Source: Nocardioides kongjuensis (lineage in GTDB: Bacteria; Actinomycetota; Actinomycetes; Propionibacteriales; Nocardioidaceae). From it: DNA of 64,000 nt. This document shows, piece after piece, positions 40,584 to 50,097 of this stretch; position 1 is the stretch's first letter; the number at the start of each line of letters is the position of its first letter. Made by a program: the position numbers and the translations under genes. The notes below the pieces were generated by a model. That model did not search any database, was not told the DNA's origin, and saw nothing but the letters and a program-made list of their open reading frames with translations. The stretch lies in contig NZ_JACCBF010000001.1 of NCBI RefSeq assembly GCF_013409625.1, positions 1,054,001 to 1,118,000 on the forward strand, given 5' to 3'.

Positions 40584-42301
40584 CAGACGGACTCCAGCGC
40601 CTTCTCGCCGCGCAGCAGGTCCTCGTCGGCACGGTGGACCCAGGCGTCGAACGCCTCGCCCTCGGTGCGGTCGGCGAGGTAGTTGCCGACGACCGTCGAG
40701 ATGTAGTCGTCGAGGCCCTTGCTGGTGACCTTGTGGGCGCGCAGCTTCCGGCCGAAGTTGGCCCGCAGCCCGATCGCGCCGCCGAGGTGCACCTGGAAGC
40801 CCTCGACCTGCTCGCCGTTCTCGTCGACGACGAGCTGGCCCTTGAGGCCGAAGTCGGCGACCTGGGTCCGGGCGCAGGCGTTCGGGCAGCCGTTGACGTT
40901 GATGGTGATCGGGGTGTCGAGGTCCGGGAACCGCTTCTCGAGCTCGTCGACCAGGTCGCGGGCGCGGTTCTTGGTGTCGACGATGGCGAGCTTGCAGAAC
41001 TCGATGCCGGTGCAGGCCATCGTGTTGCGGCGCCAGGCCGACGGACGCGCGGACAGGCCGATCTCGTCGAGCCGGTCGAGCAGTGCGTCGACGACGTCGC
41101 CGGCCACACCGATGAGCACGATCTTCTGGTACGGCGTGAGGCGGGCCCCGGCGACGCCGTACTCGTCGAGCAGGTCGGCGAGCTGCACCAGCAGCGTGCC
41201 GGAGACGCGGCCCGCGGTGGGCGCGACGCCGACGTAGAAGTTGCCGTCCTTCTGCTCGTGCACGCCGATGTGGTCGCGGTGACCGACGGGCGACTCGGGG
41301 GAGGCGAGGGTCTCGAGCTTCTTGCCGAGGTACTCGTTCTCCAGGACCTCGCGGAACTTCTCGACACCCCAGTCGGCGACGAGGAACTTCAGCCGGGCCC
41401 GCGAGCGCAGGCGGCGGTAGCCGTAGTCGCGGAAGATGCCGGCCACGCCGGACCAGACGTCCGGGACCTCGTCGAGCGGGATCCACACGCCGAGCTTCTG
41501 GGCGAGCATGGGGTTGGTGGACAGCCCGCCGCCGACCCACACGTCGAAGCCCGGGCCGTGCTCGGGGTGGACGGTGCCGACGAACGAGACGTCGTTGGTC
41601 TCCGGCGAGACGTCGTGGCTCGGGTGCCCGGTGAGCGCGGTCTTGAACTTGCGGGGGAAGTTCGAGAAGTCCTTGTTGCCGATGAACCGGCGCTCGATCT
41701 CCTCCAGCGCCGTGGTGCCGTCGATGATCTCGTCCTTGGCGACGCCGGCGACCGGCGAGCCGAGGAACGGTCGGGGCGAGTCGCCGCACGCCTCCAGCGA
41801 GTGCAGTCCGACCGCCTCGAGGCGCTCCCAGATCTCGGGCACGTTCTCGATCTCGATCCAGTGGTACTGGATGTTCTCGCGGTCGGTGACGTCCGCGGTG
41901 TCGCGGGCGAAGTCGACGCCGATCTGGCCCAGCGCGCGCACGGCGGCGGGGGAGAGCAGCTTGCCGTCGGAGCGGACCCGCATCATGAAGTAGCGGTCGT
42001 CCAGCTCCTCCTCTTCGAGCGCGCCGGTCCTGCCGCCGTCGATCCCGGGCTTGCGCTGGGTGTAGAGGCCCATCCAGCGGAACCGCCCGCGCAGGTCGGC
42101 GGGGTCGATGGAGTCGAAGCCCCGCTTAGAGTAGGTGTAGAGGATCCGGTCCAGCACGTTGAGCGGGTCGTCGTCCTTCTTGGACTGCTCGTTCTTGTTG
42201 AGCGGCTCGGTGTAGCCGAGGGCCCACTGGCCCTCCGCGCGCTTCGGGCGCGGGATCTCGGTGAACTTGGCTCGCTCGGGCTTGAAGCGCAGGTCAGGCA
42301 T
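40583..42301 (-). CDS. sir: Ferredoxin-dependent sulfite reductase (NirA type)
   Basis: 572 residues. The siroheme/4Fe-4S cysteines are CTGIEFC and NGCPNAC in the C-terminal half; substrate-binding basic residues occur in [14 protein letters not shown] and NFPRKFK. It matches the actinobacterial NirA/SirA family, which reduces sulfite to sulfide with six electrons from ferredoxin. Assignment to sulfite rather than nitrite rests on neighbours: cysH, chelatase, and a cysteine leader peptide upstream. First structural gene of the minus-strand operon. The ribosome site before ATG is weak (AAGGACC). Confidence 0.93.
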   Translation of the reverse strand: MPDLRFKPERAKFTEIPRPKRAEGQWALGYTEPLNKNEQSKKDDDPLNVLDRILYTYSKRGFDSIDPADLRGRFRWMGLYTQRKPGIDGGRTGALEEEELDDRYFMMRVRSDGKLLSPAAVRALGQIGVDFARDTADVTDRENIQYHWIEIENVPEIWERLEAVGLHSLEACGDSPRPFLGSPVAGVAKDEIIDGTTALEEIERRFIGNKDFSNFPRKFKTALTGHPSHDVSPETNDVSFVGTVHPEHGPGFDVWVGGGLSTNPMLAQKLGVWIPLDEVPDVWSGVAGIFRDYGYRRLRSRARLKFLVADWGVEKFREVLENEYLGKKLETLASPESPVGHRDHIGVHEQKDGNFYVGVAPTAGRVSGTLLVQLADLLDEYGVAGARLTPYQKIVLIGVAGDVVDALLDRLDEIGLSARPSAWRRNTMACTGIEFCKLAIVDTKNRARDLVDELEKRFPDLDTPITINVNGCPNACARTQVADFGLKGQLVVDENGEQVEGFQVHLGGAIGLRANFGRKLRAHKVTSKGLDDYISTVVGNYLADRTEGEAFDAWVHRADEDLLRGEKALESV

Positions 42302-42329
42302 GCGGAGAGGAGGTCCTTCGCTGATGGGT

Positions 42330-42349
42330 ACGCCCGGATGTGTGGGCGT
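42330..42349 (-). promoter_or_regulatory. Hairpin between leader peptide and sir
   Basis: Arms ACGCCC/GGGCGT with an 8-nt loop, 28 nt past the leader stop codon. It may be part of an attenuator or may sequester the sir ribosome site, which itself contains a complementary-looking CCTCCTCTCC. Structure not computed. Confidence 0.4.
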
Positions 42350-42376
42350 GCGGCTCGGGTGGATGCGGCGGCGACG

Positions 42377-42481
42377 TCAGCGAGGCCAACACATCATGCT
42401 GCGCGTGCGCCCGAAGTCCACGTGGCGTCGAACCACGAGGTGCGCATGGGTGGCAGCAGTGACCATGTCAATGAGTCTCAT
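42377..42481 (-). CDS. Putative cysteine-responsive leader peptide of the sulfur operon
   Basis: 34 residues if started at ATG 42481 (or 29 from the ATG at 42466). The C-terminal part [18 protein letters not shown] matches the actinobacterial leader-peptide signature RRHVDLGR with a nearby Cys. These peptides lie before cysteine and sulfur genes, where ribosome stalling at Cys controls downstream expression. It lies 75 nt before sir. Between them a hairpin is visible (42330-42349). A GATAAT sequence upstream on the minus strand (about 42517) may be the promoter -10. Start uncertain; the frame stays open to 42562. Confidence 0.7.
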   Translation of the reverse strand: MRLIDMVTAATHAHLVVRRHVDFGRTRSMMCWPR

Positions 42482-42712
42482 CCCTCGGACGGCCGGTCCA
42501 CAAATCCGAATCTCATTATCTGGATGGCGGTCCCAGAATGTGGACGGAATGCCCGCCTGCACCGCCCGTTCAGGCGGGACCTGCGATGCACGTCACACCA
42601 GGTGCCGCCTGCCAGCGCGCCAGCACACCGGCAGCACCCGGGCGCGCCGGCGCCCTGCCGTCGCACGGCCCGGGGCGACCCGGCCGTCCGCCGAGCAGGA
42701 CCCGGCACGCCC

Positions 42713-42725
42713 TAGGCTGTGCGCC
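42713..42725 (+). promoter_or_regulatory. Leaderless -10 of glyA
   Basis: TAGGCT, then 7 nt, then ATG 42726. Upstream of it (42482-42712) I see no gene other than the divergent sulfur leader region; a CCCGCCTG/CAGGCGGG stem lies near 42548-42575. Confidence 0.58.
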
Positions 42726-44177
42726 ATGAGCGACAACTCCCTCAACGGCGCCCTCGTCAGCAGCGCGTACAACCAGGCCCTCGAGGTCATCGCCTCCGTC
42801 GAGCCGCGCATCGCGGACGCGACGCGCCAGGAGCTCGCCGACCAGCGAGCGTCGCTCAAGCTGATCGCGAGCGAGAACTACGCATCGCCGGCCGTGCTGC
42901 TCACCATGGGCACCTGGTTCAGCGACAAGTACGCCGAGGGCACGGTCGGCCACCGCTTCTACGCCGGCTGCCAGAACGTCGACACCGTCGAGGCGCTCGC
43001 GGCCGAGCACGCCCGCGAGCTGTTCGGTGCCGAGTACGCCTACGTCCAGCCGCACTCCGGCATCGACGCCAACCTGACGGCGTACTGGGCGATCCTGGCC
43101 CACCGGGTCGAGGGCCCGTGGCTGGAGAACGCCGGCGTGAAGAACATGAACGACCTCTCCGACGCCGACTGGGAGAAGCTGCGCCACGAGCTCGGCAACC
43201 AGCGCCTGCTCGGCATGAGCCTCGACACCGGCGGCCACCTCACCCACGGCTTCCGCCCGAACATCAGCGGCAAGATGTTCCACCAGCAGCAGTACGGCAC
43301 CGACCCCGAGACCGGGCTCATCGACTACGACGCCCTGCGGGCCAAGGCCAAGGAGTTCAAGCCGCTCATCCTGGTCGCCGGCTACTCGGCGTACCCGCGC
43401 CGCGTCAACTTCGCCAAGATGCGTGAGATCGCCGACGAGGTCGGCGCCACCTTGATGGTCGACATGGCCCACTTCGCCGGCCTGGTGGCCGGCAAGGTGT
43501 TCACCGGCGACGAGGACCCGGTCCCGCACGCCCACGTCGTCACCAGCACCTCGCACAAGTCGCTGCGCGGCCCGCGCGGTGGCTTCATCCTCGCGACCGA
43601 GGAGTACGCGCCGAGCGTCGACCGCGGCTGCCCGATGGTGCTCGGCGGTCCGCTCTCGCACGTGATGGCCGCCAAGGCCGTCGCCTTCGCGGAGGCCCGC
43701 ACGCCCGCCTTCCAGACCTACGCCCAGGCCGTCGCCGACAACGCCAAGTCGCTGGCCGAGGGCCTGCAGAAGCGCGGCACCAAGCTGGTCACCGACGGCA
43801 CCGACAACCACATCGTGCTCCTCGACGTGTCGTCCTTCGGCCTCACCGGTCGTCAGGCCGAGTCGGCACTGCTCGACGCGGGCGTCGTCACCAACCGCAA
43901 CTCGGTCCCGTCCGACCCGAACGGCGCCTGGTACACCTCCGGCATCCGGATCGGCACCCCGGCGCTGACCAGCCGCGGCTTCGGTGGCGCCGAGTTCGAC
44001 GCGGTCGCCGAGCTGATCGTCGAGGTCCTCAAGAACACCACGCCGGGCACGACGTCCGCCGGTGCGCCCTCCAAGGCCTCCTACGTCCTCGCGGACGGCG
44101 TGGCCGACAAGGTCCGCTCGGCGTCGGCCGAGCTGCTCGACAAGCACCCGCTGTACCCGGGCCTCGACCTGGCGTGA
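42726..44177 (+). CDS. glyA: Serine hydroxymethyltransferase
   Basis: 483 residues, about 60 longer than the usual 415-430. PLP Lys in [26 protein letters not shown] with the PLP-binding Asp, and [13 protein letters not shown] at the N-terminus. The extra length is mainly an insertion around residues 125-165 ([33 protein letters not shown]) and a longer C-terminus; such long forms occur in actinobacteria. It interconverts serine and glycine, loading one-carbon units on tetrahydrofolate. Leaderless start. The downstream two-component genes are convergent, 1 nt away. Confidence 0.95.
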   Translation: MSDNSLNGALVSSAYNQALEVIASVEPRIADATRQELADQRASLKLIASENYASPAVLLTMGTWFSDKYAEGTVGHRFYAGCQNVDTVEALAAEHARELFGAEYAYVQPHSGIDANLTAYWAILAHRVEGPWLENAGVKNMNDLSDADWEKLRHELGNQRLLGMSLDTGGHLTHGFRPNISGKMFHQQQYGTDPETGLIDYDALRAKAKEFKPLILVAGYSAYPRRVNFAKMREIADEVGATLMVDMAHFAGLVAGKVFTGDEDPVPHAHVVTSTSHKSLRGPRGGFILATEEYAPSVDRGCPMVLGGPLSHVMAAKAVAFAEARTPAFQTYAQAVADNAKSLAEGLQKRGTKLVTDGTDNHIVLLDVSSFGLTGRQAESALLDAGVVTNRNSVPSDPNGAWYTSGIRIGTPALTSRGFGGAEFDAVAELIVEVLKNTTPGTTSAGAPSKASYVLADGVADKVRSASAELLDKHPLYPGLDLA

Positions 44178-44178
44178 C

Positions 44179-44871
44179 TCACCTCCACGAGTAGCTGACC
44201 TCGGGCCGCCCGCCGCTCGCGCCGTACCTCAGGCCGCGGGCGGCGAGGCCCTGGTCGGCGAGGTGCTCGAGGTAGCGACGCGCGGTGACGCGTGAGCTGC
44301 CGACGGCGGTGGCGACCTCGCTCGCCGACAGGTCGCCGTCGGCATCGCGCAGCGCGGCCGTGACGGCGCGCAGCGTCTCGGTGCTCATCCCCTTGGGGAG
44401 CGGGGCGGTGGCGCTGGGGCGCAACGACCCGAGCAGCCGGTCGACCTCGTCCTGCACCACCTCGGCCGGGGCAGCCTCGAGCTCGGCGCGGTAGGCGGCG
44501 TACTGCTCGAGCTTGGCGCGGAAGGTCGCGAACGTGAACGGCTTGAGCAGGTAGAGCACGACGCCCTGGCCCACGGCCTGGCGCACCACCTGGGTGTCGC
44601 GCGCGGCGGTCACCGCGATCACGTCGCACAGGTGCCCGGCGCCGCGCAGCCCGGCCAGCAGGCCGAGCCCGTGGGTGTCGGGCAGGTTCATGTCGAGCAG
44701 CACCAGGTCGACCGGCGCGCCGGCGTCGCGGGCGGCGTCCAGGGCCCGCGCGGCCTCGCGGGCCGAGCGGGCGATGCCGGCCAGTGTGAAGCCCGGCACC
44801 CGCCCGACGTACGACGCGTGCGCCTCGGCCGCCAGCTCCTCGTCCTCGACGACGAGCACTCGCACGCTCAC
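44179..44871 (-). CDS. CitB/DcuR-family response regulator
   Basis: 230 residues from GTG. Receiver domain at 3-125: RVLVVEDEELAAEAH, phosphoacceptor in LVLLDMNLPDTHGL, and LKPF with conserved Lys. C-terminal winged helix with LSASEVATAVGSSRVTARRYLEHL. This is the CitB/DcuR type that controls C4-dicarboxylate or citrate transport. Its GTG overlaps the kinase stop (GTGA). The transporter dctA is divergent from the kinase gene, so it is the likely target. Confidence 0.9.
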   Translation of the reverse strand: MSVRVLVVEDEELAAEAHASYVGRVPGFTLAGIARSAREAARALDAARDAGAPVDLVLLDMNLPDTHGLGLLAGLRGAGHLCDVIAVTAARDTQVVRQAVGQGVVLYLLKPFTFATFRAKLEQYAAYRAELEAAPAEVVQDEVDRLLGSLRPSATAPLPKGMSTETLRAVTAALRDADGDLSASEVATAVGSSRVTARRYLEHLADQGLAARGLRYGASGGRPEVSYSWR

Positions 44872-46457
44872 GATGCCGCTCCCGCGCGCAGGGTGACCGT
44901 GAACTCCGCGCCTCCGAGGGTGGAGCGGGCGACGGTGACGTCGCCGTCGTGCTTGCGGGCGACCTGGACGACGAGCGCGAGGCCCAGGCCGCGGCCGGTG
45001 CCGGGCTCCGCCTTCGTGGTCCAGCCCCGGTCGAGCACCCGCTCGGCTGCGTCCGCGTCGAGGCCGGGGCCGCTGTCGCCCACGCGCACGACGAGTGTCC
45101 CGGCGTCGCCCTCGAGGGCGACCGCGACCCGGCGCGGGTCGGCGAGGGCGACGGCGTCGAAGGCGTTGTCGACCAGGTTGCCGACGACGGTGACCAGGTC
45201 GCGGGCCGAGATGCTGGTGCCCGCCGGGACGGTGCCGGTGATCGCGAGGTCGATGCCACGCTCGGCGCCCTCGGCGGTCTTGCCGAGCAGCAGCGCCGCC
45301 AGCACCGGGTCCTCGACGGCGCCGACGACCTGGTCGGTCAGCAGCTGGGCGACGTGCAGCTCGGACGTCGCGAACTCGACCGCGTCGTCGGGGCGACCCA
45401 TCTCGATGAGGGACACCACGGTGTGCAGCCGGTTGGCGGACTCGTGGTTCTGCGAGCGCAGCGACTCGGTGAGGCGTCGTACGACCTCGAGCTCGCCGGT
45501 CACCGAGCGCAGCTCGGTGTGGTCGCGCAGCGTGACGACGGACCCGACGTCACGGCCGTCCCAGCGAGCCGGCGCGGCCGACACGACGAGCATCCGCTCG
45601 CCGGCGAGGTAGAGGTCGTCGGACTCCGCGGTGCGCCCACGCGCGGCGGCGACCAGGCCGGGTGCCAGGCCGAGGTCCTCGACCGGCCGGCCGACGACGT
45701 CCTCGGGCAGCGCCAGCAGCCGACGCGCCTCGTCGTTGACGAGCTGGACGCGGCCGGCTCCGTCGAGGAGCAGCAGCCCCTCGCGCACGGAGTGCAGGAC
45801 CGCGGAGTAGTACTCGTACATCCGCGCGAGCTCCTGCTCGCCCATCCCGTGGGTGACCCGGTGCAGCCGTCGGCCCAGCAGCCACGCGCCGGCGAGGCCG
45901 AGCAGCAGCACCAGCAGCCCGCACAGCACCACGACCGTCACGTCGCGCCGCAGCCCGCGGTCGATGTCGCTGACCGTGATCCCGACCGACACCAGCGCCA
46001 CGACCCTGCCACCGTCCTCCACCGGTACGACGGAGCGCACCGACGGTCCGAGCGTGCCGGTGTACTGCTGGGTGAAGACCTCGCCACGGGGCGCGCCGCC
46101 GAGGTCGCCGACGAACCTCCCGCCGATCTTCGTCGGGTCGGGGTGCGTGAAGCGGGTGCGGTCCAGGCCCATGACCACGACGAAGTCGGTGTCGGTGTCG
46201 CGGCGGACCTGCTCGGCCCAGGGCTGCAGCTCGGCGGTCGGGTCGGTGCTGCGCAGCGCCTCGCGGACGGCGGGGGAGTCGGCCACGGTCTGGGCCACGG
46301 CGACCGCGCGCTGGGTCGCCCGGCTGCGGGAGTCGCGCCGGGCGTCGTAGGACGCCATCAGGATGCCGACCACGACGAGCAGCAGCACCGTGCCGACCTG
46401 CAGCACCAGCACCTGGCGGGCGACCGGGCGGTCGCGGAGCAGGCGGGGTCGGGGCAC
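44868..46457 (-). CDS. CitA/DcuS-family sensor histidine kinase
   Basis: 529 residues from GTG 46457. Order: membrane segment (about 16-36), extracytoplasmic PDC/CitA-like sensor (about 37-175, with SPAVREALRSTDPTAELQPW and YTGTLGPSVRSVVPVEDGG), second membrane segment, PAS domain (about 220-310), then the dimerisation helix with phosphoacceptor His in SQNHESANRLHTVVSL, and the ATPase N box NLVDNAFDAV and G box GTGRGLGLALV. It should sense an organic acid outside the cell. GAGAAT 6 nt before the GTG suggests a leaderless mRNA; the frame stays open to 46604 but that would run into the dctA promoter region. Confidence 0.88.
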   Translation of the reverse strand: MPRPRLLRDRPVARQVLVLQVGTVLLLVVVGILMASYDARRDSRSRATQRAVAVAQTVADSPAVREALRSTDPTAELQPWAEQVRRDTDTDFVVVMGLDRTRFTHPDPTKIGGRFVGDLGGAPRGEVFTQQYTGTLGPSVRSVVPVEDGGRVVALVSVGITVSDIDRGLRRDVTVVVLCGLLVLLLGLAGAWLLGRRLHRVTHGMGEQELARMYEYYSAVLHSVREGLLLLDGAGRVQLVNDEARRLLALPEDVVGRPVEDLGLAPGLVAAARGRTAESDDLYLAGERMLVVSAAPARWDGRDVGSVVTLRDHTELRSVTGELEVVRRLTESLRSQNHESANRLHTVVSLIEMGRPDDAVEFATSELHVAQLLTDQVVGAVEDPVLAALLLGKTAEGAERGIDLAITGTVPAGTSISARDLVTVVGNLVDNAFDAVALADPRRVAVALEGDAGTLVVRVGDSGPGLDADAAERVLDRGWTTKAEPGTGRGLGLALVVQVARKHDGDVTVARSTLGGAEFTVTLRAGAAS

Positions 46458-46502
46458 GTCGCCATTCTCGCCCAGCCGGGGGCCGTCGGTGTGACGTGCG
46501 CC

Positions 46503-46537
46503 ACGAACACAACGAACACAACGGTGACGGTCGTCAC
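46503..46537. promoter_or_regulatory. Candidate binding sites for the dicarboxylate response regulator
   Basis: Two tandem ACGAACACA units (46503-46520) followed by the palindrome GTGACG-GT-CGTCAC (46524-46537), between the divergent kinase and dctA genes. Position and repeat type fit a response regulator site; no motif for this family is known to me. Confidence 0.45.
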
Positions 46538-46593
46538 GACCGGTCGCAGAGTGGCGTCGTACCCCAGCCAGACCAGGCGATACCGGAGGAACC

Positions 46594-47928
46594 ATGACCA
46601 CCACGGCGCGCGGCGCGCGGACGCACTACCTCTATCTCGCGGTGATCGGCGCGGTGCTGCTCGGCATCGCGACCGGCCTGCTGTTCCCCGGCTTCGCCGT
46701 CGAGCTCAAGCCGCTCGGCGAGGGCTTCGTGAACCTCATCAAGATGATGATCCAGCCGGTCATCTTCTGCACGATCGTCCTCGGCGTCGGGTCCGTCGCC
46801 AGTGCGGCCAAGGTCGGCCGCGTCGGCGGCCTGGCGCTCGGCTACTTCCTGGTGATGTCGACCGTCGCGCTGTCGATCGGCATGCTGGTCGGCAACCTGC
46901 TGCAGCCCGGCGACGGCCTGCACCTGAGCGCCGAGGCGGCGGCCACGGCGCACGAGAAGGCGGCCGAGGGCCACGCCGACACCACGGCGTTCCTGCTCGG
47001 GATCATCCCGACCTCGCTGTTCAGCGCGCTCACCAGCGGCAGTGTCCTGCAGACCCTGCTGGTCGCCCTGCTCGTCGGCTTCGCGCTCCAGCGGATGGGT
47101 GCGACGAGCGCCCCGATCATCACCGCGGTCGGTCACCTGCAGCGACTCGTGTTCCGGCTGCTGGCCATGATCATGTGGGCGGCGCCGGTCGGTGCGTTCG
47201 GCGCCATGGCCGCGGTGACCGGCCAGGGCGGCGTCGACGCGCTGAAGAGCCTGGCGGTGCTGATGGTCGGCTTCTACATCACCTGCGTGCTGTTCGTGGT
47301 CGTCGTGCTCGGCACGCTGCTCAAGGTCACCACCGGGATCAACATCTTCGCGCTGCTGCGCTACCTGGGCCGCGAGTTCCTCCTCATCCTCGCCACGTCG
47401 TCCTCGGAGTCCGCGCTGCCCCGGGCGATCGCCAAGCTGGAGCACGCCGGTGTCGACAAGACCACGGTCGGCGTCGTCGTCCCGACCGGCTACTCGTTCA
47501 ACCTCGACGGCACCGCGATCTACCTGACGATGGCCTCGATCTTCATCGCCGAGGCGATGGGCACGCCGCTCGCCCTGGGCGAGCAGGTCTCGCTGCTGCT
47601 GTTCATGATGATCGCCGCCAAGGGCGCCGCGGGCGTCACCGGCTCCGGCATGGCCGTGCTGGCCGGCGGGCTGCAGTCGCACCGCCCGGAGCTGGTCGAC
47701 GGCGTCGGCCTGATCGTCGGCATCGACCGGTTCATGTCCGAGGCCCGCGCGCTGACCAACTTCGCCGGCAACGCCGTCGGCACCGTCCTGGTCGGCCACT
47801 GGACCGGCGGCATCGACCGGGCCCGGCTGGACCGCGTGCTCGCCGGCGAGGAGCCGTTCGACGAGACCACGATGCTCGACGACCACGCCCCGCAGGCCGA
47901 GCCCGAGCGGGTGCCTCAGCCGGTCTGA
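46594..47928 (+). CDS. dctA: C4-dicarboxylate/cation symporter (DctA family)
   Basis: 444 residues with eight or more hydrophobic segments and the re-entrant loops of the glutamate/dicarboxylate symporters: ILATSSSESALPRAIAKLE (serine-rich hairpin), VVPTGYSFNLDGTAIYLT and GAAGVTGSGMAVLAGG. DctA takes up succinate, fumarate or malate with H+ or Na+. GGAGGAACC precedes the ATG. It adjoins a CitAB/DcuSR-type two-component system, which strengthens the assignment. Its end overlaps the convergent phosphotransferase by 13 nt. Confidence 0.92.
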   Translation: MTTTARGARTHYLYLAVIGAVLLGIATGLLFPGFAVELKPLGEGFVNLIKMMIQPVIFCTIVLGVGSVASAAKVGRVGGLALGYFLVMSTVALSIGMLVGNLLQPGDGLHLSAEAAATAHEKAAEGHADTTAFLLGIIPTSLFSALTSGSVLQTLLVALLVGFALQRMGATSAPIITAVGHLQRLVFRLLAMIMWAAPVGAFGAMAAVTGQGGVDALKSLAVLMVGFYITCVLFVVVVLGTLLKVTTGINIFALLRYLGREFLLILATSSSESALPRAIAKLEHAGVDKTTVGVVVPTGYSFNLDGTAIYLTMASIFIAEAMGTPLALGEQVSLLLFMMIAAKGAAGVTGSGMAVLAGGLQSHRPELVDGVGLIVGIDRFMSEARALTNFAGNAVGTVLVGHWTGGIDRARLDRVLAGEEPFDETTMLDDHAPQAEPERVPQPV

Positions 47929-49046
47929 TCGACCAGGTCCAGGCTGTGGCGGGCGATGGCTGCTCTCGTGGCGGCCATCGCCCGCAGTGCGTCCGTGGGC
48001 TCCTGGTCGAGCACCTCGAACGGGATCGCGGACAGCCCGCTGAAGATCAGCAGGTGCAACGCGTGAGCCCGGCGGACCGCCTCGATGCCGAGGTCGACGC
48101 CCTCGGCGACCAGGCCGTCGACGTACGCCGCCAGGCAGGCCTCGTCGCGCTCGGCGAGCCCGTCCGCGGAGCCGCGCCCGAGCTGGACCTCGCCGACGAG
48201 CAGCTGGCCGAGGTCGAACCCGACGGGCAGCGCCATGAAGAAGCCGAAGTCGATCAGGGTGAAGCCGTCGCGGTCCGGTCGGACCAGCAGGTTGTTGGGG
48301 CAGGCGTCGCCGTGGCCGACCAGCTCCGGCTGCGCGAGCAGCTCCTCGGTGAGGCGGGGGAGGTCGTCGACAGCGGCCAGCAGCCGGGGACGGAGGTCGG
48401 TGAACGCGCCGGCGACCAGCGGGTGGCGCCACACGCCCTCGTCGGCGAGGATCGGCAGCACCTGGTGGCCCACACGTCCGTCGACGTAGCTGCGGACGTC
48501 CCACTCGTCGCTCCCGATCCGGGCCAGCGCCCGGATGCCGGGGCGTGCCGCGAACCGGCCGAGCAGGTGGGCGGCGTGCCGGTAGCGGTCGAGGTCCCAG
48601 ACCGCGTCGACGGTCGGCACCACCTCGAGCCACACGCTGTAGGAGCAGCTGTCGATGTCGTGGACGCCGAGGGCGCGGGGCATCGCCAGCCCGGGCGGCA
48701 GGTGGTCCGCGAGGTCGGAGGCGTAGACCCTGCCCTCGGTGCGCCACGGGACCACGCCGGCCGCCCACTCCCGCACCTCGGGCGGCACGCTCTCGAAGAG
48801 CGGCGAGCGCGACCACTCGTGGACCTGCTTCACGAAGAGCCGGAAGTCGTGGGCGTGGCCGTCGACGGCGGCGGTGCCGCGCACCCACCAGCGGCCACCG
48901 GTGGTGATCGCGGGCAACGCGTAGTCGACCACCTCGGCGTACGACGAGACGAGCTCGACGTCGTCCACCCCGAGGAGCTCGGCGAGCATCGCAGCGAGCA
49001 GGTCGTCGCCGACGTCGGCGGCACCGAGAGCGGATCGGTCGTGCAC
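47916..49046 (-). CDS. Aminoglycoside phosphotransferase-fold protein
   Basis: 376 residues from GTG. The kinase-like fold shows the catalytic loop LVGHGDACPNNLLVRP (about residues 240-255) and metal-binding FTLIDFGFFMALP. The N-terminal lobe lies in the first 130 residues (GGRWWVRGTAAVDGHAHDF; FRLFVKQVHEW with the ATP-site Lys). Such proteins phosphorylate small molecules such as antibiotics, choline or sugars; this one has no identifying feature. It stands alone, convergent with dctA and divergent from yihY. Confidence 0.78.
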   Translation of the reverse strand: MHDRSALGAADVGDDLLAAMLAELLGVDDVELVSSYAEVVDYALPAITTGGRWWVRGTAAVDGHAHDFRLFVKQVHEWSRSPLFESVPPEVREWAAGVVPWRTEGRVYASDLADHLPPGLAMPRALGVHDIDSCSYSVWLEVVPTVDAVWDLDRYRHAAHLLGRFAARPGIRALARIGSDEWDVRSYVDGRVGHQVLPILADEGVWRHPLVAGAFTDLRPRLLAAVDDLPRLTEELLAQPELVGHGDACPNNLLVRPDRDGFTLIDFGFFMALPVGFDLGQLLVGEVQLGRGSADGLAERDEACLAAYVDGLVAEGVDLGIEAVRRAHALHLLIFSGLSAIPFEVLDQEPTDALRAMAATRAAIARHSLDLVDQTG

Positions 49047-49121
49047 GGTGGCCTCCTACAGCGACGCAGATCACCCGATCGTAGGGCCGTGCGGGTCCCC
49101 GGGGCACCGGCTCCGGGCCGC

Positions 49122-49134
49122 TAGCGTGAAGCCC
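49122..49134 (+). promoter_or_regulatory. Leaderless -10 of the YihY gene
   Basis: TAGCGT, then 7 nt, then ATG at 49135. The in-frame upstream extension to 49048 is excluded by this. Confidence 0.6.
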
Positions 49135-50088
49135 ATGGCGGACGACTCGGGCACCCAGGTCGTGCTGCCCTGGCACCGTCGCCTCGCCCGCCTGGTGTGG
49201 CGCCTGGTCGTCACGACGGCGAGCTCGTGCCTGAAGTACCGCGTCACCGGCCTCGCCGCCGAGGCAGCCTTCTTCGCCGTCGTCTCCGTGCCGCCGCTGA
49301 TCTTCGCGCTCGCCGGCGGCGTCGGCTACGTCACCGAGCACTTCACCGCCGCCCAGGTCGAGGAGGTGCGACGCGCAGTCGTCGACCTGTTCTCGCGCTT
49401 CCTCACCGACACGGCGGTCAACAAGGTGATCAAGCCGACCATGGACGACGTGCTGCGCGGCGGCCGCTTCGACGTGATCTCGCTCGGGTTCGTGCTCGCG
49501 CTGTGGTCCGGGTCGCGCGCGCTCAACGTCTTCGTCGAGACCATCACGATCATGCACGGGCTCGGCGGGCACCGGGGGATCGTGCGGACCCGCGCCCTGT
49601 CGTTCGTGCTCTACATCCTCGCGGTCGTCACCGGCGCGATCACGCTGCCGCTGGTCGTCGCCGGCCCCAGGCTGGTGCGCTCCTGGCTGCCGAACCGGGC
49701 CGAGTTCCTGATGCAGTTCTACTGGCCGCTGATCATCGTGCTGTGCGTGTGCTTCCTCGCCACGCTCTACCACGTGTCCGTGCCGGTGCGGACCAGCTGG
49801 AGCTTCAACCTGCCGGGCGCGGTGTTCTCGATGACCAGCTGGATCGTCGGGTCCTACCTGCTGCGCTGGGTGCTCACCGTGACCGCCGAGGACTCGCACT
49901 CGATCTACGGTCCGCTGGCCGCGCCGATCGCGATCCTGGTGTGGCTCTACATCGCCGCGCTGGCCGTGCTGATCGGTGCGGGCGTCAACGCATCCTTCGA
50001 CGAGGTGTTCCCCCAGGAGGCCACGCAGCGGGCGCGCCGGGAGCTGCTGGACCGCCTGCTGCGTCGTACCCCGGACCCGGTGGAGTAG
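49135..50088 (+). CDS. YihY/BrkB-family membrane protein
   Basis: 317 residues with six membrane segments. Family motifs: LAAEAAFFAVVSVPPLIFAL near residue 38, VLALWSGSRALNVF, FNLPGAVFSMTSWIVGSY and YGPLAAPIAILVWLYIAALAVLIG. These inner membrane proteins are common and uncharacterised; despite the old name they are not ribonuclease BN. Leaderless start. It ends 9 nt before the potassium channel gene, but that gene has its own -10 (within this gene's last codons), so the two may be partly separate. Confidence 0.88.
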   Translation: MADDSGTQVVLPWHRRLARLVWRLVVTTASSCLKYRVTGLAAEAAFFAVVSVPPLIFALAGGVGYVTEHFTAAQVEEVRRAVVDLFSRFLTDTAVNKVIKPTMDDVLRGGRFDVISLGFVLALWSGSRALNVFVETITIMHGLGGHRGIVRTRALSFVLYILAVVTGAITLPLVVAGPRLVRSWLPNRAEFLMQFYWPLIIVLCVCFLATLYHVSVPVRTSWSFNLPGAVFSMTSWIVGSYLLRWVLTVTAEDSHSIYGPLAAPIAILVWLYIAALAVLIGAGVNASFDEVFPQEATQRARRELLDRLLRRTPDPVE

Positions 50089-50097
50089 GTTCCCGCC
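50086..50097 (+). promoter_or_regulatory. Leaderless -10 of the potassium channel gene
   Basis: TAGGTT, beginning at the yihY stop codon (TAG), then 6 nt, then GTG 50098. Confidence 0.55.

Noticed and set aside
40583..42301. Nitrite reductase assignment for the siroheme enzyme
   Set aside because: Neighbours are all sulfur genes and the leader peptide is of the cysteine type, so sulfite is the likelier substrate.
42482..42562. Longer form of the sulfur leader peptide (61 codons)
   Set aside because: The extension has no family resemblance and would include the probable GATAAT promoter; the shorter form matches the leader signature.
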